Shown here piece after piece: positions 25,316 to 33,820 of a stretch of 64,000 bases of DNA (position 1 is the first letter of the stretch; every line of letters begins with the position of its first letter). The notes beneath the pieces were generated by a model. It worked only from the letters and a program-made list of their open reading frames with translations, was not told the origin of the DNA and searched no databases. The position numbers and the translations under genes are program-made. This stretch comes from Lewinellaceae bacterium (GTDB lineage: Bacteria; Bacteroidota; Bacteroidia; Chitinophagales; Saprospiraceae), in NCBI GenBank assembly GCA_020636225.1, contig JACJYI010000005.1, positions 321,001 to 385,000 on the forward strand, written 5' to 3'.

Positions 25316-25346
25316 TTGGCATTTTCGATGTCATTCCTTATCTTTG
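25316..25346 (+). promoter_or_regulatory. Promoter of the rpsF-rpsR-rplI operon
   Basis: TTG at 25316-25318 and TATCTTTG at 25339-25346 are separated by 20 nt, which fits the Bacteroidota -33/-7 promoter (TTG, then TAnnTTTG). The -7 box is 43 nt before the rpsF start codon. Confidence 0.75.
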
Positions 25347-25389
25347 CAGCCGTTTTTTAACCAAGTTATCCATTTTACTACCAAAAGAC

Positions 25390-25848
25390 ATGCGTCATTA
25401 CGAAGTCACTTTCATCGTAGATCCAGTACTGTCGGGCGATGAAATTAAAACGACAGCTCAGGCTTATGTCGATATGCTGCAGCAGGAAGGCTGCACGATC
25501 GTACATAACGACGAGATGGGACTGCGCCAGTTGGCCTATCCCATTAAGAAGCGGAATTCCGGAGTATACTACTGCGTTGAGTTCTCATCTGAAACCGGTG
25601 CTTTCATTCCGAAAGTCGAGCTGGCCCTGAGCCGGGACGAGCGCATCATGCGCTTCCTGACCGTGGCCCTCGACAAGTATGGGGTCAAGTACAATGCGGA
25701 CAAGCGCGCTGGCCTCATCGGCAAGAAGCCGACAGCCAAGGCGGTTGCAACTGTAGAAGGCGAAGGGGTTGCCACCAAGAAGGCAGAACCTGCACCGAAG
25801 GCAGAACCGAAAGCCGCCGCACCTGCTCCTGTCCAGGAGGAGGAGTAA
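25390..25848 (+). CDS. rpsF: 30S ribosomal protein S6, 152 aa
   Basis: S6 sits in the platform of the small subunit and binds S18. The conserved start MRHYEVTFIVDPVLSGDEI, the LAYPIKKRNSGVYYCVEF segment near residue 50-68 and LSRDERIMRFLTV near 80-92 are typical. An Ala/Pro/Lys/Glu-rich C-terminal extension of about 45 residues (after KRAGLIGKK) is longer than in most bacteria, as often in Bacteroidota. The start is set by the family; the longer frame upstream crosses the promoter. It is first in an operon with rpsR (33 bp apart) and rplI. Confidence 0.97.
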   Translation: MRHYEVTFIVDPVLSGDEIKTTAQAYVDMLQQEGCTIVHNDEMGLRQLAYPIKKRNSGVYYCVEFSSETGAFIPKVELALSRDERIMRFLTVALDKYGVKYNADKRAGLIGKKPTAKAVATVEGEGVATKKAEPAPKAEPKAAAPAPVQEEE

Positions 25849-25881
25849 ATCACCAGTTTCACCTTCTAAAACAACACGAAC

Positions 25882-26148
25882 ATGGCTTCAAGAGATGATA
25901 TCAAGTTCCTCAGCAATCCCAAGATCGGACAGAAGCGCACCAAGTATTGCCGCTTCCGGAAGTTCGGGATCAAGTATATCGATTACAAGGATCCGGAATT
26001 CCTGGTCCAATTCGTTAACGAACAGGGCAAACTGCTGCCTCGTCGGATCACGGGCAACTCACTGAAGTATCAGCGCAAAGTGTCCGCAGCCGTCAAGCGC
26101 GCCCGTCACCTGGCTATCCTGCCATTCGTGACTGACCTGCTCAAATAA
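25882..26148 (+). CDS. rpsR: 30S ribosomal protein S18, 88 aa
   Basis: S18 pairs with S6 at the mRNA exit side of the small subunit. The conserved core is IKYIDYKDPEFLVQFVNEQGKLLPRRITG, then the basic NSLKYQRKVSAAVKRARHLAILPF. Length is normal for the group. It lies 33 bp after rpsF and 27 bp before rplI, in the usual order. Confidence 0.97.
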   Translation: MASRDDIKFLSNPKIGQKRTKYCRFRKFGIKYIDYKDPEFLVQFVNEQGKLLPRRITGNSLKYQRKVSAAVKRARHLAILPFVTDLLK

Positions 26149-26175
26149 TTGTGAACCCGGTTAATACCCTGTATC

Positions 26176-26625
26176 ATGGAAATCATACTCTTAAAAGACG
26201 TCGATAATGTCGGCGATAAGCATACGATCGTCAAGGTCAAGGACGGTTTCGGTCGCAACTACCTGATCCCTCGTGGACTGGCCTTGGTCGCGAATTCCAC
26301 CAACCGCCGGAAACTCAACGAGATCATCCGCCTGGACGAACTCCAGGAGTCCAAGCGCCTGGATGTATACCAGGAAATGGCCAACAAACTGGCCGGGGCT
26401 ACCCTGCGCATCGGCGCCAAGGCCGGCACCAGTGGCAAGATCTTCGGTAGTGTCAACAACAGCCAGCTGGCTGCTGCCATCAAGGAGCAGTTCGAACTGG
26501 AGATCGAGCGCCGCAAGATCGAGATCCCTGAAGAGGTCAAGACCCTCGGCACCTACACGGCCAACATCAACCTGCACAAGGAGGTGAAGGCTACCGTGAC
26601 CTTCGAAGTCGTGGAGGATCAGTAA
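26176..26625 (+). CDS. rplI: 50S ribosomal protein L9, 149 aa
   Basis: L9 binds 23S rRNA and helps hold the reading frame. The N-terminal signature MEIILLKDVDNVGDKHTIV with VKDGFGRNYLIPRGLA is complete. It is joined by the long connecting helix (residues about 45-75) to the C-terminal domain (IFGSVNNSQLAAAIKE...EVKTLGTY). It closes the operon and is followed 22 bp later by a terminator. Confidence 0.97.
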   Translation: MEIILLKDVDNVGDKHTIVKVKDGFGRNYLIPRGLALVANSTNRRKLNEIIRLDELQESKRLDVYQEMANKLAGATLRIGAKAGTSGKIFGSVNNSQLAAAIKEQFELEIERRKIEIPEEVKTLGTYTANINLHKEVKATVTFEVVEDQ

Positions 26626-26646
26626 TCCTGTCCGCCGCAGCATAGG

Positions 26647-26682
26647 AAAAAAGCCGTTCACCCTTCGTGGACGGCTTTTTTT
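26647..26682 (+). terminator. Rho-independent terminator of the ribosomal protein operon
   Basis: AAAAAAGCCGTTCAC pairs with GTGGACGGCTTTTTT with one mismatch around the loop CCTTC, ending in a T tract. It lies just after rplI. The A-run on its left arm makes it possibly bidirectional. Confidence 0.92.
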
Positions 26683-26780
26683 GTGGCATTGGGGCAGATC
26701 CATCCATGTCAACCATCGCGTATCTTCGATGGACATACGGCACACGTGTGGAAACGCGTTCCATTCCAAATCCCTCCGCC

Positions 26781-27572
26781 ATGCAGATCGTTCAGGTATT
26801 GTTCTTCTTTTCGATGTTCCTCCTGTCCTGTGGCCAGTCCTCTCCTGCCGGAGGGGAAAGTATGATGCAGGCCGAAATGGCTCCGGCACCGGCGGATCGC
26901 AAGATGTCGGCCGACGAATCCACCATGCCTCGGAAAAAGATCCGCAATGGCAACCTGCGCTTGCGGGTGGATGACGTCCGCGCCGCGGCGGCCGATATCC
27001 GTGCCCGGGTCCTGGCCATGGGCGGCGAGATCCAGGACGAGCAGGAGAACAGTTACGATCGCACCCGGGAGATCTATCTCACCCTTCGGGTCCCTGCCGC
27101 CCGCCTGGATTCGCTGATGACGGACCTTTGCCGGGATGCCGGTCAGGTGGAAAACCGCTCGGTCAGTGAATCGGATATCACGGAGGTCTATTACGACACC
27201 GACGCCCGGCTGACCCAGAAACGGGCCCTGGAAACGCGCTATCTGGAGATCCTCAAAGAGGCCCGCTCCGTGGAGGACATGCTGGCCATCGAGCGTGAAC
27301 TCAATCAGGTGCGCAGTGACATCGAATCGATGGATGGGCAGATGCGCATGTACGACAAGCAGGTGGCCATGAGCACGCTGGTGGTCTCCCTGGTCACAGT
27401 GCAATCGGGCATGGACAATTTCTTTGGTGAACTGGGCCGGGCATTCGGGCAGGGGTGGACGCTCCTGCTCCAGTTCCTGCTGTTCCTGGCCCGGGGCTGG
27501 GCGGTGATCCTCTTCCTCGGTGGAGCGTTCTGGCTGTGGCGTGCCTGGCGGAACAGGCGTGCCGGCAGATAG
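26781..27572 (+). CDS. DUF4349 lipoprotein with C-terminal membrane helix, 263 aa
   Basis: The signal peptide ends in a lipobox FLLSC, followed by Gly-Gln, so the protein should be lipid-anchored. The DUF4349 core follows: RKKIRNGNLRLRVDDV, then AAADIRARVLAMGGEIQDEQENS, LTLRVPAARLDSLM, NRSVSESDITEVYYDTDARL, and a coiled coil (SVEDMLAIERELNQVRSDIE). The last 50 residues contain a membrane helix (FLLFLARGWAVILFLGGAFWL). Function of the family is unknown; an envelope role is likely. I took ATG at 26781 as start because it begins the signal peptide; the longer frame overlaps the terminator. It is convergent with the esterase gene, 7 bp away. Confidence 0.88.
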   Translation: MQIVQVLFFFSMFLLSCGQSSPAGGESMMQAEMAPAPADRKMSADESTMPRKKIRNGNLRLRVDDVRAAAADIRARVLAMGGEIQDEQENSYDRTREIYLTLRVPAARLDSLMTDLCRDAGQVENRSVSESDITEVYYDTDARLTQKRALETRYLEILKEARSVEDMLAIERELNQVRSDIESMDGQMRMYDKQVAMSTLVVSLVTVQSGMDNFFGELGRAFGQGWTLLLQFLLFLARGWAVILFLGGAFWLWRAWRNRRAGR

Positions 27573-27579
27573 GCGAAGG

Positions 27580-28440
27580 TTACGGACGCTGACGGGCCAG
27601 CCGATCGGGGAAGAACCAGGCTACCGCTTCGGGAAAGGCCTTCGACCAGTTCTTCTCGTTATGATTCTTATGCCGGACCCTCCGCAAGGTAACCGCCTCG
27701 GGGGGAAGGCCGGCTTCCTGCAGGATGGAGGCCATCCGCATGGTCGCCCGCAGTTGGCCTTTGCCTTCCCGGGTGCCGGTGGACAGAAAGATGCGGTAGG
27801 GGAATCCCGCCGGGTGTGCCTCGGCCAGGTCATAACAAGCTTCCGACCACCAGTACGACGTGGACAGGGCTCCGACCAGCCCAAAGGTCTCCGGATGGGT
27901 GAATCCAGCGGCCATGGCCATCAGACCGCCCAGGGAGGCCCCCATGATACCGGTATGTTCAGGGTCCGGAAGGGTGAAAAAGTGTTCATCGATATACGGC
28001 TTGAGGTAATGGACCAGGAAGTCGATGGTGCGGGCGCCCTCGCCTCCCTGGTGAACAGGGTGAGGCCAGGGAGTGTACTCGGCCACCCGATGCGGGCCTC
28101 CATGGTCGATGGCCACCACGATGATCCCCGAAAATCCCCCTTGTTCCATCCGGAAAAGGGATTCATCCACATGCCATTCTCCGATATAGCTGGTGGCATC
28201 ATCGAAGATGTTCTGGCCATCCAGCAGGTAAAGGACTGGATATCGATCACCCGAGGTATCATAGTCGGTCGGAAGGTATAGCCAGATCCTCCGGCAGGTA
28301 TCCAGTGGGGGCATGTCAAAACAGTCGGACAGGATGCTGACTTGCGGGTTGGCCGTGGATTGGGCCATGGTCGGGAGATGCAGAACGAACGCTAACCAAA
28401 GAAGCAAGGAAAACCGCCAGAGAAGATGGGAAGGAGCCAT
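27580..28440 (-). CDS. Secreted esterase, alpha/beta hydrolase of the esterase-D type, 286 aa
   Basis: A signal peptide (LLWRFSLLLWLAFVLHLPTMAQ) precedes a putative-esterase domain: RRIWLYLPTDYD, then YPVLYLLDGQNIFDD, GIIVVAIDHGG near residues 115-125, the nucleophile elbow GASLGGLM (Ser of GxSxG), and HKNHNEKNW near the end holding the catalytic His candidate. The acid is probably the Asp/Glu between. Such enzymes cleave acyl esters of sugars or peptides such as siderophores. The start at 28440 is chosen to begin the signal peptide; a longer frame would add 22 residues and start within 30 bp of the upstream gene's stop. It is in the same direction as the metallopeptidase gene and may share its transcript. 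Confidence 0.88.
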   Translation of the reverse strand: MAPSHLLWRFSLLLWLAFVLHLPTMAQSTANPQVSILSDCFDMPPLDTCRRIWLYLPTDYDTSGDRYPVLYLLDGQNIFDDATSYIGEWHVDESLFRMEQGGFSGIIVVAIDHGGPHRVAEYTPWPHPVHQGGEGARTIDFLVHYLKPYIDEHFFTLPDPEHTGIMGASLGGLMAMAAGFTHPETFGLVGALSTSYWWSEACYDLAEAHPAGFPYRIFLSTGTREGKGQLRATMRMASILQEAGLPPEAVTLRRVRHKNHNEKNWSKAFPEAVAWFFPDRLARQRP

Positions 28441-28469
28441 AAACAGGTTGGATTCTGAGAGCATCCGGC

Positions 28470-29252
28470 TCAATAGCTCATGCCGGCGCCGTGGTCTTTC
28501 AGCCATTTCTCCGCCCGCTCATAGTCGGGCATGGCCCTGGCCACCTGTTTCCAGAAGCGGGGGGAGTGGTTCATCTCCACCAGGTGGGCAAGTTCATGAA
28601 TGATCACGTAATCCAGGACGAACGCCGGGGCGAAGAGCAACCGGGTGGACAGGTTGATATTCCCTTTGCTGGAACAGGAGCCCCAGTTGGAGTGATTGTA
28701 CTTCAGGCTGACCGACGCGATGCTTTTCTGAAAATGGAGATCGTTCAGTACATGCACCCGGGCGGTGACCTCCGGCAGGAAATCAGCCCCGATGATCCGG
28801 CTGAGCAATGTCTCGATCACCGGACCCAACTGGATGTCGCTGGCTCCGAAGGGGACCTTGAACACCAGGTTGCGATCGGCGCCCAGCTTGCCGGTCACGG
28901 TCTTGCGATCCGACTCGTAGATGAACCGGATCACGTACCGGCGCTGGCCCACTTTCAGGATCTGCCCGTGATGGTACACCTTGGGACAGAACCGCTCGAA
29001 CCGGTCAGGATGCTTGTCCAGTTGATGAATGATCCACTGCCGGAACTTCCGGATCTGCAGCTCCTGGTCCTGGGAGGAGATCATGGTGGAAATGCGCAGG
29101 ATGGCCGCCGATTTGCCCAGGGATACCCGGCTGTTGGGCCGCGCCTCCCGGATCACCTCCACCGGTACCCGAAACTGGCCGTGTTCCAGCACATACTTCT
29201 CCTTCAGGGGTTTTGCCTGGATCTTGTTTCGCAAAGAGGACAATAGGCCCAT
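28470..29252 (-). CDS. YgjP-type (M48-like) metallopeptidase, 260 aa
   Basis: The C-terminal half carries the zinc-binding motif HELAHLVEMNHSPRFW (HExxH plus third His), preceded by NWGSCSSKGNINLSTRL, the hallmark WGSCS of the YgjP/DUF45 group. The N-terminal part (VPVEVIREARPNSRVSLGKSAAILRI) is the family's small beta domain. These soluble enzymes are expected in the cytoplasm; substrates are unknown. The protein begins MGLLSSLRNKIQ with no signal. It lies 29 bp upstream of the esterase start and about 155 bp after serC. Confidence 0.9.
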   Translation of the reverse strand: MGLLSSLRNKIQAKPLKEKYVLEHGQFRVPVEVIREARPNSRVSLGKSAAILRISTMISSQDQELQIRKFRQWIIHQLDKHPDRFERFCPKVYHHGQILKVGQRRYVIRFIYESDRKTVTGKLGADRNLVFKVPFGASDIQLGPVIETLLSRIIGADFLPEVTARVHVLNDLHFQKSIASVSLKYNHSNWGSCSSKGNINLSTRLLFAPAFVLDYVIIHELAHLVEMNHSPRFWKQVARAMPDYERAEKWLKDHGAGMSY

Positions 29253-29261
29253 GGGTTAGGA

Positions 29262-29407
29262 ATGAAATCTCAAATCACAAGCACCAAATCACAAACAAAA
29301 TCCAAATTCAAATATCAAAAAGTCAAACAATGTCCGTATCGGTCATTGTTAATTCGGATTTCGAATTTTTTTGGAATTTGGGATTTGTTTTTTGGAATTT
29401 TTCCTTG
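29262..29407. repeat. CAAATC-type imperfect palindrome between serC and the metallopeptidase gene
   Basis: CAAATCACAAGCACCAAATCACAAAC and CCAAATTC words on the left are mirrored by GGAATTTGGGATTTG and GGAATTTTTCC on the right. The stretch can fold into a long, mismatch-rich stem. Similar CAAATC words occur at 19975-20005 and 20340-20395, so it belongs to a dispersed repeat type. Confidence 0.6.
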
Positions 29408-30496
29408 TTATCCGTGCTTCCTCGCAAACGTTTGCATTACCTCCACCAGGGCATGGACGCTGCCCAGCTCGAGGGCATTGTACATGGAGGCCCGGAAGCC
29501 ACCGACCGATCGGTGTCCCTTCAATCCTACGATCCCGGCAGCCTTGCAATCGGCCAGGAAGGCGTCGTTGAGGCTGTCGTCGCTGAGGACGAAGGTGGCA
29601 TTCATCCAGGAACGATCTTCCGTGGCGGTGGTGCCATGGAAGAGCGGATTGGCATCGATCTCCGTGTAGAGCGCCTGGGCCTTGGCAAAGTTCCGGGCTT
29701 CCATGGCGTCCAGTCCACCCTGGGCCTTCACCCAGCGCATGGTCAGCATGCTGACATAGATCGGGAACACCGGTGGGGTGTTGTACATCGACCCCTTCTT
29801 GATATGCGTGCGGTAGTCCAGCATGGTGGGAATATGGCGGTTCACCTTGCCCAGCATATCCTCCCGGACGATGACCAGGGTGACCCCGGCAGGACCCATA
29901 TTCTTCTGGGCCCCGGCGTAGATCATGCCGAAACGCTCGATGGGTACCGGGCGGCTGAAGATATCGGAGGACATGTCACAGACGATGGGCACATTGGTTT
30001 CCGGCCAGTCGAACAGCTGGGTGCCGTAAATGGTATTGTTGGAGGTCAGATGCAGGTACCTGGCATCCGCCGGGATGGGATATCCCTTGGGGACATGGCG
30101 AAACTGGTCGCTTTCCGAACTGGCCACCACCTCGATCTTGCCATAGGCCTGAGCTTCCTTGATGGCATTGCTGGCCCAGGTGCCGGTGTTGACATAGGCC
30201 GCGGTCTCTCCATCATTCAACAGGTTCATCGGCACGTTGAAGAACTGGCTGCTGGCTCCTCCACCGACGAACAGGACCTGGTAGTTGTCGGGCAGTGAGA
30301 GGATCTCTCGCACCAGGGCAAGCGCCTCATCCATGACCGCTACGAAATCCGCTCCACGATGGGACATTTCCAGTAGGGACAGGCCGGTATTGTTGAAGTT
30401 GAGACAGGCCTGGGCCGCCTCGGCGAAAACCTCTTTCGGAAGGATGGCCGGTCCGGCGGAGAAATTGTGCTTGGTCTGGATGGCAGTGGTGCTCAT
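29408..30496 (-). CDS. serC: Phosphoserine aminotransferase, 362 aa
   Basis: SerC makes O-phosphoserine from 3-phosphohydroxypyruvate and glutamate with PLP, in serine (and possibly pyridoxal) synthesis. The start HNFSAGPAILPKEVFAEAA, MSHRGADFVAVMDEA, LFVGGGASSQFFNVPMNL, the PLP-Lys region YAGAQKNMGPAGVTLVI (Lys of AQKN), and the C-terminal GHRSVGGFRASMYNAL are all present. ATG at 30496 fits the family; the longer frame adds seven residues without support. It is divergent from the first repeat-protein gene. Confidence 0.97.
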   Translation of the reverse strand: MSTTAIQTKHNFSAGPAILPKEVFAEAAQACLNFNNTGLSLLEMSHRGADFVAVMDEALALVREILSLPDNYQVLFVGGGASSQFFNVPMNLLNDGETAAYVNTGTWASNAIKEAQAYGKIEVVASSESDQFRHVPKGYPIPADARYLHLTSNNTIYGTQLFDWPETNVPIVCDMSSDIFSRPVPIERFGMIYAGAQKNMGPAGVTLVIVREDMLGKVNRHIPTMLDYRTHIKKGSMYNTPPVFPIYVSMLTMRWVKAQGGLDAMEARNFAKAQALYTEIDANPLFHGTTATEDRSWMNATFVLSDDSLNDAFLADCKAAGIVGLKGHRSVGGFRASMYNALELGSVHALVEVMQTFARKHG

Positions 30497-30514
30497 GTGG
30501 AAGGAGATTTTGGG

Positions 30515-30522
30515 CAAAGGTA
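30515..30522 (-). promoter_or_regulatory. TAnnTTTG promoter box for serC
   Basis: On the minus strand TACCTTTG matches the Bacteroidota -7 consensus and lies 18 nt before the serC start. The -33 TTG is not evident, so the call rests on the box alone. Confidence 0.5.
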
Positions 30523-30542
30523 GGTGATGACTTCAGAATCCG

Positions 30543-33500
30543 GTGATGATTTCCACCCAACCAAGGGAACTTCATCGTATTTTAACCGGCGTGAAACGTG
30601 GCATTCTCCTCCTGTTCCTACTCCTGGCCGCCGGGCTCATCCATGCCCAACCGGCATGTGTCTCGGCCAACTGTTGCTGTGGCGACCCGGTGGAGGTCGG
30701 TGTGCCCTGTGGTGATTTTGAGGCGCCCCCCTATGCCAACCCCATCATCGTCTACTTCCCCGGGGAGATGTTCTGCGACTGGACGGTGTATTCCGGCTCG
30801 ATCGACGTGTTGGGACCCAATTACAGCAACTGGGCATCCGGCAATCCGAACGGAGCCACCCAGTTCATCGACCTGCACGGCAACACCCCTGGCAGCTTTG
30901 GCACCACCCTTACGGGGATGGTCCCCGGCTACAGTTATACCCTGGTGTTCTGGTATGCCAAGAACGCCGGTGCCCCTACGGCCAACTGCCAGGTGGAGAT
31001 CGCCAACGGCGCATGGCTGGACGAGACATTCACCGCCACCAATAACGGGGCAGATGGCTGGCTGGAGAAATGCATGACCTTCACGGCACAGGCCGCTACC
31101 GCCAATCTCCGGTTTACGGGTTCAAGCCCGGTGACGGCCGGCGGTGTCCTGCTGGATGACATCACCCTGTGGGGATGCCCGTTGGATGAAGAGCCTCCCA
31201 CGATCGGTTTTACCCCGCCCTCCCCCCTCATCCTGGAATGTGACCAACCCATCCCGCCGCCTGACGACCTGCAGGTGACCGACAACTGCTCAGCCCAGGT
31301 GATGATGACCTTTGACGAGCAGAGCCAGAACCAGGCCTGCTTCTATACCATCGAACGCAGCTGGGTCTTTGCCGACGAATGCGGGAACACCAGTACTGCC
31401 GAGCAGGTCATCGATGTCGTCGATACCCAGGCGCCCCTTTTCGATATCGAGCCCGGAAATTTCATATCCGAATGCGGCGACGATTTCCTGCTGCAATTCT
31501 ACGAATGGATCCAGTCGAACGGAGGCGGCTACGTGGTGGACAATTGTGACATGGACGTCGAGTGGACGGCCGATTACCTGCAGGAGCCCAGCGGACTGTG
31601 TGGCTCAACCCCTGTCACCTTCTCCGTGACGGATGATTGCGGGAATACCAACTCCATCCTGGTGGAATTCCTCATCCAGGACCTGGACCCGCCCGTACTC
31701 CTCACCCCGGCGGAGGATGTGACCGTTTTCTGTTCGCCCGATCCCATGGGGGATCTCGATGCCTGGCTGCTGTTGCTCGGCGGCGCTACGGCGGAGGATG
31801 CCTGCGATCCCCTGACCTGGAGCCATGATTTTGACGGCGACTATTCACCGGCCATCATCCCGGTCACCTTCACCGCCACCGATGGATGCGGCAATGCCGT
31901 GGCGACCACGGCGATCTTCGTCCAGGTGACCAGTTCGGATACCCTTTTTACGTCCGGATTGACCTGCGATCCGTTGCTGGTCGGCGCCGATACGGTGTCA
32001 GTGACCCAGGAAGGGTGTGAAACGGTCACCATTACCACCATCCAGCTGGCGCCCTCGGACACCCTCTATCTTAGTGCGTCAACCTGTGATCCCCAGCTGG
32101 TGGGATCGGACACCCTATTTTACAACAATCAATTCGGATGCGACAGCCTGCGGATCACCCAGACCAGCCTGTTGCCATCCGACCAGACCCAGCTTCAGGT
32201 GACCACCTGCGATCCCGGCCAGGTTGGGCAGGATTCCCTTCTCCTTCAGAACCAATACGGCTGCGACAGCCTGGTCATTACCCAGACGGTCCTCCTGCCC
32301 TCGAATACCCAGACCCTGCAGCTGTATACCTGCGATCCGCAGGCGGCTGGTCTGGATACCCTCTATTTGACCAACCAGTACGGATGTGACAGCACGGTCT
32401 TCATCACCACAACGTACACAGGCACATACCAGGCGACGGCCACCGTGCTGATCTGTGGTCAGGGGGTCGATTATCTGGATACCCTGGTGGTGACCTCGGG
32501 TCCGTGCGACAGCCTGTTCATTACCCAATACCAATACATCCCCTTGGATACCACCTGGCTGACCGGGTCGACCTGCCAGGTTAGCCAGGCGGGAACCTTT
32601 GTGCTGGTCCTGCCCGACCAGTTCGGCTGCGACAGCACGATCATCACGGTCGTAGCCCTGCAACCGTCGGATACCACACTGGTGGAAGGGGTGACCTGCA
32701 ACAAGGCGGACGAGTTCTATGATGCCCAGACATTGACCAACCAGTGGGGTTGTGACAGTGTGGTGTGGACAGCGATCATCTATATCGGGGTAGATACGCA
32801 GTACCTCCAGCAAACCACCTGTGATCCGGCCCTGGCCGGGATCCAGACCGTGGTCATTCCCGGGCCGTTTTGCGATACGGTCCGAGTGATCGAGACGACC
32901 CTGGTCCAGGAAGTGGTGACCACCTTGGTCAATGTGGTCTGCGGGCCACCCGGCCTGCCGGCCGACACCCTGTACTTTTCCGGTACCAATGGGTGCGATA
33001 GCCTGGTCATCATCCAATATGACTATCAGGAGGTTGATGCAGAGGCAGAGGTGCAGGATGAGACCTGCCAGGGTTGGCAAGACGGGCAGATCAGTGTCTC
33101 CGGGATCACCGGTGGATTGCCCCCCTATACGTTTCAGCTGAATAGCGGCGCATGGCAGAACACAACACTGTTCTCCGGCTTGTCTCCCGGGGCATACCAG
33201 GTGATCGTTGCGGATCAACAGGGATGCCGGGATACACTGGCAGGGCTGTCGATCGGTACAGGCCCCACACTGGTGATGGATGCGGGTGCGGACCTGCTGG
33301 TGGACATCGGGGCGCTGGTGGACCTGTCGGTGCAGGTCAGTGACCCGCTCGCCCAGGTGACCTGGACGGCAATCGATCCGATCGATTGTCCATCCTGTGT
33401 GCAGACGGTGATCGGTCCGATCACTTCGGATCAGACGGTCGTCGTCAGCGGGATCAGTCAGGAAGGATGTCCGGGTTCTGACCAGATCCTTCTCCAGACC

Positions 33501-33803
33501 AGGGTGCGCAACCGCGTATATGTGCCGAACAGTTTCTCCCCGAATGTGGACGGCATCAACGATCTGTTTTCTGTTTATGCCCTGGATGACCAACTGGTGG
33601 TCCGAAACCTGTCCATCTTTGATCGATGGGGGAATGCCCTTTACCAGGGAGTCGACCTGAAGGTCAATGATCCGGCCCAGGGCTGGGATGGGACATCCAG
33701 GGGCAAACCCCTCGACCCTGGTGTCTATGTCTACGTGATCGAGCTGGAAGATGCCTCGGGCCAACGGTTGATCCTGAAAGGTGAGGTGCACTTGTTGCGA
33801 TAG
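30543..33803 (+). CDS. Cysteine-repeat surface protein 1, HYR type, T9SS type B, 1086 aa
   Basis: The order is: signal peptide (cleaved near ...GLIHA), a DUF642-like beta-sandwich with the start ACVSANCCCGD and NPNGATQFIDLHG (to about 215), three HYR-like domains (DEEPPTIGF... to about 460), and nine two-Cys repeats (460-830). Then follow an SprB-like repeat (DETCQGWQDGQISVSGITGG), a PKD-like domain (MDAGADLLVDIG) and a T9SS type B sorting domain (VYVPNSFSPNVDGINDLF to KGEVHLLR). It should be exported and attached to the surface. The start is uncertain: GTG 30543, ATG 30546 or GTG 30591; the last begins right at the basic-plus-hydrophobic signal sequence. The next gene follows 17 bp later, so the two are likely one transcript. 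Confidence 0.9.
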   Translation: MMISTQPRELHRILTGVKRGILLLFLLLAAGLIHAQPACVSANCCCGDPVEVGVPCGDFEAPPYANPIIVYFPGEMFCDWTVYSGSIDVLGPNYSNWASGNPNGATQFIDLHGNTPGSFGTTLTGMVPGYSYTLVFWYAKNAGAPTANCQVEIANGAWLDETFTATNNGADGWLEKCMTFTAQAATANLRFTGSSPVTAGGVLLDDITLWGCPLDEEPPTIGFTPPSPLILECDQPIPPPDDLQVTDNCSAQVMMTFDEQSQNQACFYTIERSWVFADECGNTSTAEQVIDVVDTQAPLFDIEPGNFISECGDDFLLQFYEWIQSNGGGYVVDNCDMDVEWTADYLQEPSGLCGSTPVTFSVTDDCGNTNSILVEFLIQDLDPPVLLTPAEDVTVFCSPDPMGDLDAWLLLLGGATAEDACDPLTWSHDFDGDYSPAIIPVTFTATDGCGNAVATTAIFVQVTSSDTLFTSGLTCDPLLVGADTVSVTQEGCETVTITTIQLAPSDTLYLSASTCDPQLVGSDTLFYNNQFGCDSLRITQTSLLPSDQTQLQVTTCDPGQVGQDSLLLQNQYGCDSLVITQTVLLPSNTQTLQLYTCDPQAAGLDTLYLTNQYGCDSTVFITTTYTGTYQATATVLICGQGVDYLDTLVVTSGPCDSLFITQYQYIPLDTTWLTGSTCQVSQAGTFVLVLPDQFGCDSTIITVVALQPSDTTLVEGVTCNKADEFYDAQTLTNQWGCDSVVWTAIIYIGVDTQYLQQTTCDPALAGIQTVVIPGPFCDTVRVIETTLVQEVVTTLVNVVCGPPGLPADTLYFSGTNGCDSLVIIQYDYQEVDAEAEVQDETCQGWQDGQISVSGITGGLPPYTFQLNSGAWQNTTLFSGLSPGAYQVIVADQQGCRDTLAGLSIGTGPTLVMDAGADLLVDIGALVDLSVQVSDPLAQVTWTAIDPIDCPSCVQTVIGPITSDQTVVVSGISQEGCPGSDQILLQTRVRNRVYVPNSFSPNVDGINDLFSVYALDDQLVVRNLSIFDRWGNALYQGVDLKVNDPAQGWDGTSRGKPLDPGVYVYVIELEDASGQRLILKGEVHLLR

Positions 33804-33820
33804 GGCAAAACGGACTGAGC

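Noticed and set aside
24196..25334. Two minus-strand frames of 186 and 191 aa in the ABAB repeat block
   Set aside because: They are read through GCCCTGAAGGGGCG repeats and minisatellite, share the same repeated peptide, and have no domain; such repeat frames are commonly mis-annotated as proteins.
31925..33020. Regular DNA repeats of about 120 bp inside the array genes as a possible CRISPR or satellite
   Set aside because: They are in frame, encode the two-Cys protein repeat, and differ mostly at the protein level.
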